Below are positions 60,671 to 64,000 of a stretch of 64,000 nucleotides of DNA, piece after piece; positions within the stretch are counted from its first letter, which is position 1; each line of letters begins with the position of its first letter. Made by a program: the position numbers and the translations under genes. Source of the stretch: Streptococcus sp. 2342. GTDB lineage: Bacteria; Bacillota; Bacilli; Lactobacillales; Streptococcaceae. The notes under the pieces were generated by a model, which was given only the letters and a program-made list of their open reading frames with translations, was not told where the DNA came from and searched no databases. Location: the NCBI RefSeq assembly GCF_013276795.1, contig NZ_VMLR01000003.1, positions 248,001 through 312,000 of the forward strand, in the 5' to 3' direction.

Positions 60671-61174
60671 TTGAAATTACTTGATTGTATTTTAGATTAT
60701 CAAGAGAAATTCGATGGAAAAACATGTCAAGTATCAACGAATTATAAGTATTTAGAGACTTTCGAAGTAGATTTTTGCTTGACTGATTTACATCATTTAT
60801 TTGGCTTGCACAAAATCACACGAGATTATGCTAGTCAAACAATACCTGCTATTCAAGCTGGTGTTTTTATTTTGGAAGAATATAAAAATAATCCCATGTA
60901 CAACGATGTTATAGAAAGGATATCTTTGTATAGTTTTATCGGTGATATCTTCTATTCTAAGATAACAAGTTGTTGTATCCTAGCCAAAGATTTATCTAAA
61001 AACACTATGAAGTTGGACGTCATATTTTTTGAAGATAGAAACAAAAGATCCGCAATTTTAGGTTTACGAAGAGATAAAAGTGGAGTGTTTAAACCGGTTA
61101 CTCTACATTTTACAAGCGCTAAGAAATATGCTAAAGTTCGTAAAACAGATGTGAAAGAAATTAAATGGTTATAA
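60671..61174 (+). CDS. PBECR4-like small nuclease-fold protein
   Basis: About 167 residues from the TTG at 60671 (GGAG 7 bases upstream); a TTG at 60665 gives 169. VDFCLTDLHHLFGLHKI (about 35-51) followed by a conserved helix and the C-terminal strands IFFEDRNKRSAILGLRRDK and FKPVTLHF fit the phage PBECR4 family, predicted to have the Barnase/EndoU/ColicinE5-D/RelE ribonuclease fold. A lone copy of this size next to a structured RNA is unusual. Activity is not shown. It ends at its own terminator (61186-61212). Confidence 0.6.
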   Translation: MKLLDCILDYQEKFDGKTCQVSTNYKYLETFEVDFCLTDLHHLFGLHKITRDYASQTIPAIQAGVFILEEYKNNPMYNDVIERISLYSFIGDIFYSKITSCCILAKDLSKNTMKLDVIFFEDRNKRSAILGLRRDKSGVFKPVTLHFTSAKKYAKVRKTDVKEIKWL

Positions 61175-61185
61175 AAAAAACTTTT

Positions 61186-61212
61186 TGCAGGCTTCGGCTT
61201 GCGTTTTTTTGT
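61186..61212 (+). terminator. Terminator after the PBECR4-like gene
   Basis: GCAGGC, TTCG loop, GCTTGC, then TTTTTTT. Confidence 0.8.
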
Positions 61213-61254
61213 TTGATAAAATTAAAAAAATGTACAAAAATAAGTAGAATTGAA

Positions 61255-61390
61255 AACAGGAAAAAACACCTCCTTTCGATTCGCCAAGCCTCTTCGCAAG
61301 GCAATGAGGGGGCGGAGAGACGCGCTCGTCAACAGAAGTATCTCATTGGAAATGTTGCTCACTTTTTTAGTGAGCTTTTTATTTAAGGAA
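61255..61390 (+). ncRNA. Possible second small structured RNA
   Basis: A G+C-rich island ends in a clear terminator (GCTCACT/AGTGAGC, 61361-61379, then T-rich). Upstream are a GCCT/AGGC hairpin near 61288-61302 and an ACACCTCCTTTCG stretch complementary to ribosome-binding sites (61267-61279). A 73-codon frame runs through it but has no site or recognisable content. No clear promoter is seen, so this is tentative. Confidence 0.35.
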
Positions 61391-61420
61391 TAGGAATGAA
61401 AAGTAAGAAGTTAAAATTAT

Positions 61421-61970
61421 ACTCAATGAAAATCTCATCAAACCCGTCAGCGTCGCCTTGCAGTCTGTATTTTACCGACCAAGCTATGATGATGGACTTA
61501 AATAGGTGGTTTGGAGCGTCCTAGTGGCTAGGAAATGCTGCTCATAGTCCTTTGCTGAGGCTAGGGTGTTTCAACATTCAACACTCAACTGGTTGATCTA
61601 ATTGATAGGAAGGGAATTACTATAAAATACTCAGGTTTCCATCATATATTTCGAAATGAGTTTGTAATTAAAATGTAATAATATCGTAAAAATGGTGCAG
61701 ATGATGTTGTGCATATATAAATGTAGTATAACTCTTGTATCTTTGTTAAAAAATAGGCTGTATCAAAAGGTTTTATACGTCTGTGCATATATATATATAT
61801 ATATATATATAATGTCGCTTTTCTCTTGCATTTTCTGACTCTATACTATCAGCGAGGGGGTTGATTTGTATGTCAGAAGTGTTAGTATAGAGTTGATATA
61901 TTATCGTCTGTCGGCTTTTTGCGCGCTTTCTAAGCTCAGGGAAGCTCTCAGGCAAGGAAAGGATTCACTT
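61421..61970. other. Upstream region of the YSIRK surface protein
   Basis: It starts with a chimeric BOX remnant (61423-61460: boxA head joined to an inverted boxC tail). (AT)12 lies at 61787-61810, followed by the inverted repeat ACTCTATACTA (61838-61848) / TAGTATAGAGT (61883-61893). No gene is visible between 61460 and 61780. The promoter could not be placed with confidence. Confidence 0.5.
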
Positions 61971-64000
61971 ATGTTCAAGAAAAAGAATGATGGTAATGGA
62001 GAGAAAATTTTCCGTTATTCAATAAGGAAGTACCACTTTGGTGCTGCCAGCGTTGCCGTTGCGGCGCTGATGTTTTTTGCCAATGGGACAGTACAGGCGC
62101 AAACGCCTGATATTTCTCCAGCTACAGAGAGCGAAGTGGCTAGAACCAGTGATGTTATAAGTTCTTCCTCGGATGGGGCTGAGGCTTTAAGCGAAAAAAC
62201 TTCTGGTAAAAATCCCAACCAGCTAGAGCCTTCTACCCAAGGCAATCAAGAAAGTTCAGATAAAAACAAGTCTCTAGTAAAAGATAGCGAAGAAGGTAAG
62301 AAAGAGAATCAAGCAGAGGCAATCAGTATAGTTGTAGATAAGTCGCTTGCCCAATCTGCTCAAACTAGTCTACAAGCTTTACTTGCCAATCTGACTCTGG
62401 ATTCTATGAAAGAACTCCATGCTCGTGTAGAGGAGAGTCTAGCAAGAGCTAAAGCTATTCTTGATAATCCAAACTCCAGTCAAGAGGAGGTTAATGCCCA
62501 GGTTCAAGTCATGAAAGCCTTGACTGAGGAGGTCAACAAGGCTTTGGCTGGTGGACTCACATCCCCAGCTCAGCTTGGGGAAGGAGGGAGCGCGACTACA
62601 AGTGAAGTAAGCCCAACTCCCAGACGGGGGCGAGGTCGCAGAGGACAACTAACCCCTCCTGCAATGCTAGCACCAGCAGAAAATCAAGAAACCAAGGAAA
62701 CGGCGGAGGAAGCTACAGACTACACAAATGGTTCAGGTAGCTATCCTCTATCGGAAAAAATCCATCATCTCCTCCAAGAACTGAAGACCAGCACTGAAAA
62801 TCCAGAACAAGTCCAAAAACTCAAGGAAGCTTACGATAAACTCAACGAAGCATTGGGACAATCAGAAAATGGGCTTGTCAATCAGGATGTCTTTAATGCT
62901 GCACTTGAGGAGTATAAAAAGGCAACTCAATTAAAGAATGGTGGGAGCTTCTCCTCGCATTCTCGAGGTAAGAGAGATACCATATCTTCAAATCTTAGAG
63001 TTGGTTTTGGTGTCAGAAGTGGGTCAGGCAGAAATCGTACAGATGTACTTGATGGGAGAGATGCGAAGTATTTTCAAAATAATACCTCTATTTCTGGCTT
63101 TAACTTATATTGGCTGGCAGAATCAGATAATTCGCCTATTCGCGAAATCACTGTGAGTGGTTTGGAAGACCTGAATTTGAAAGTTAATTTAGAGAACAAA
63201 GGGACTAGGAAAGCGATACTGAGAGCGACTGGGACACCACCAAAAAATATTTTTGGTACTAGACGAATAGTTGTCACCGCAATTGCTGAAAATGGTCACA
63301 GGGTACAAAAAGAATTAACACTTAATTTTCATCTTCCTAAAGTTACCTTTGATACGAGTAGTGAAGATTTAAAAGAAAAAGCAAATGAGAAGCCAATAGT
63401 TACAGTGAGAATGCCAGGAAATTTACCAAGCTCTCATATTCAATCTGGAACACAGGTAAAAGCTTTTTTAGTTAAAGGTGGTCACGATAGAGATGACTGG
63501 TTAAATCCTCGTGCAGAAGGATATGAAGTTGTTGCTGTAACATTAGTTCGAGGTGATGGGACTGCTATCTTTACTCCAGCTGATTATAAAAAAAATAGAA
63601 TAGGGACAGAATCTTTGAGAGCAATTTTAGCAGTTGTTTATCAAGGAACAGAAAGACCAAAAGATGATTACGTTTCTTCTTTGTCGGACAGAAGTATTCA
63701 AGCTACAGATCCGATTGATAGGGATGGGGCGATTCAGGAGTTAGAGCAAGCAGCAACAACTAAGAGGGAATCGTTCGACCGTATTGACCACTTAACAGAG
63801 GAAGAGAAAGCTGAGGCAGTTAAGAAAGTCAACGAAGCCCTAAAAGCAGCGAAATCGAATGTTGACGCAGCAAATACGAAAGCTAAAGTAGATGAAGCGA
63901 AGGCTGCTGGTATTGGTGAAATCAATAAGGTCACAGCCACAGCAAGCGCCAACAATGGTGGCAACATTAATAACGGTGGCAACACTAACACCGGTGGCAA
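61971..64000 (+). CDS. Large YSIRK-type surface protein, N-terminal part (runs off the window)
   Basis: At least 676 codons, open to the window end. The YSIRKYHFGAASVAVA signal motif at residues 16-31 directs septal secretion of wall-anchored proteins, with cleavage near VQA. A Ser/Glu-rich region (about 45-110), a helical segment, the basic PRRGRGRRGQ (about 211-220), a second helical segment, SRGKRD (about 328) and two beta-rich domains (about 335-560) follow. From about 585 there is a DUF1542-like helical domain and then the start of a low-complexity Asn/Gly repeat (NNGGNINNGG). An LPXTG anchor would be expected beyond the window. AAGGAAAGG precedes the ATG. The specific adhesin cannot be named. 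Confidence 0.88.
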   Translation, partial: MFKKKNDGNGEKIFRYSIRKYHFGAASVAVAALMFFANGTVQAQTPDISPATESEVARTSDVISSSSDGAEALSEKTSGKNPNQLEPSTQGNQESSDKNKSLVKDSEEGKKENQAEAISIVVDKSLAQSAQTSLQALLANLTLDSMKELHARVEESLARAKAILDNPNSSQEEVNAQVQVMKALTEEVNKALAGGLTSPAQLGEGGSATTSEVSPTPRRGRGRRGQLTPPAMLAPAENQETKETAEEATDYTNGSGSYPLSEKIHHLLQELKTSTENPEQVQKLKEAYDKLNEALGQSENGLVNQDVFNAALEEYKKATQLKNGGSFSSHSRGKRDTISSNLRVGFGVRSGSGRNRTDVLDGRDAKYFQNNTSISGFNLYWLAESDNSPIREITVSGLEDLNLKVNLENKGTRKAILRATGTPPKNIFGTRRIVVTAIAENGHRVQKELTLNFHLPKVTFDTSSEDLKEKANEKPIVTVRMPGNLPSSHIQSGTQVKAFLVKGGHDRDDWLNPRAEGYEVVAVTLVRGDGTAIFTPADYKKNRIGTESLRAILAVVYQGTERPKDDYVSSLSDRSIQATDPIDRDGAIQELEQAATTKRESFDRIDHLTEEEKAEAVKKVNEALKAAKSNVDAANTKAKVDEAKAAGIGEINKVTATASANNGGNINNGGNTNTGG

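Noticed and set aside
61165..61386. A 73-codon ORF after the PBECR4-like gene
   Set aside because: It spans that gene's stop and terminator and an RNA-like island, and is basic and low in family-like features.

Overview
The window reads as chromosome of a mitis-group streptococcus, most likely Streptococcus mitis or a close relative of the pneumococcus. Housekeeping proteins (RpoB, RpoC, LeuS, ProS, RecA) are pneumococcus-like, and BOX repeats and CiaR-dependent csRNA genes are present. LytA is the 316-residue 'atypical' form, lacking the two residues at 290-291 of the 318-residue pneumococcal enzyme. A lectinolysin-type cholesterol-dependent cytolysin is present, and the spuA and rpoB neighbourhoods adjoin; from memory they are far apart in the TIGR4 pneumococcus.

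Layout. 1-4441: end of rplQ, an ACT-domain gene and its UPF0210 partner, a choline-binding protein, a csRNA and a phosphoglycerate-mutase-family gene. 4543-12249 (minus): a ferric-iron or sugar-phosphate type ABC importer with two paralogous binding lipoproteins, headed by a YesN/LytS-type two-component system. 12397-16132: leuS and two acetyltransferases. 16147-17600: two csRNAs, then two tandem Fst-family type I toxin-antitoxin modules. 17626-28766: ruvB, a nucleotidyltransferase, a fourth csRNA, uppS-cdsA-rseP-proS, a GH1 glycosidase, glmS and a luciferase-like oxidoreductase. 29012-35714: pullulanase spuA, carrying a choline-binding C-terminus in place of its sortase signal, and the lectinolysin gene. 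36273-44313: rpoB with a long leader, rpoC, ndk. 44314-50469: insertion-sequence debris, a lactococcin-972-type bacteriocin locus, and a TprA/PhrA-type quorum-sensing pair in which the pheromone gene is frameshifted. 50668-58016: tsaE, an acetyltransferase and an LCP protein, then the competence operon cinA-recA-dinF with lytA. 58393-61390: an XRE/ImmA/PIN triad, then a promoter-structured RNA-terminator unit next to a small PBECR4-like nuclease gene. 61971-64000: the 5' part of a large YSIRK surface protein running off the window.

Several parts work together. SpuA and the cytolysin both have catabolite-type (cre) sequences upstream. The four csRNAs share CiaR direct repeats and a loop complementary to ribosome-binding sites. 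TprA is intact beside a broken phrA and a bacteriocin precursor broken in a poly-A run, which suggests a strain that may hear but not send the signal. The most promising undescribed unit is the structured RNA plus PBECR4-like protein at 60377-61174; the best evolutionary story is the SpuA anchor swap. Everything here comes from reading the sequence; no database search was run.
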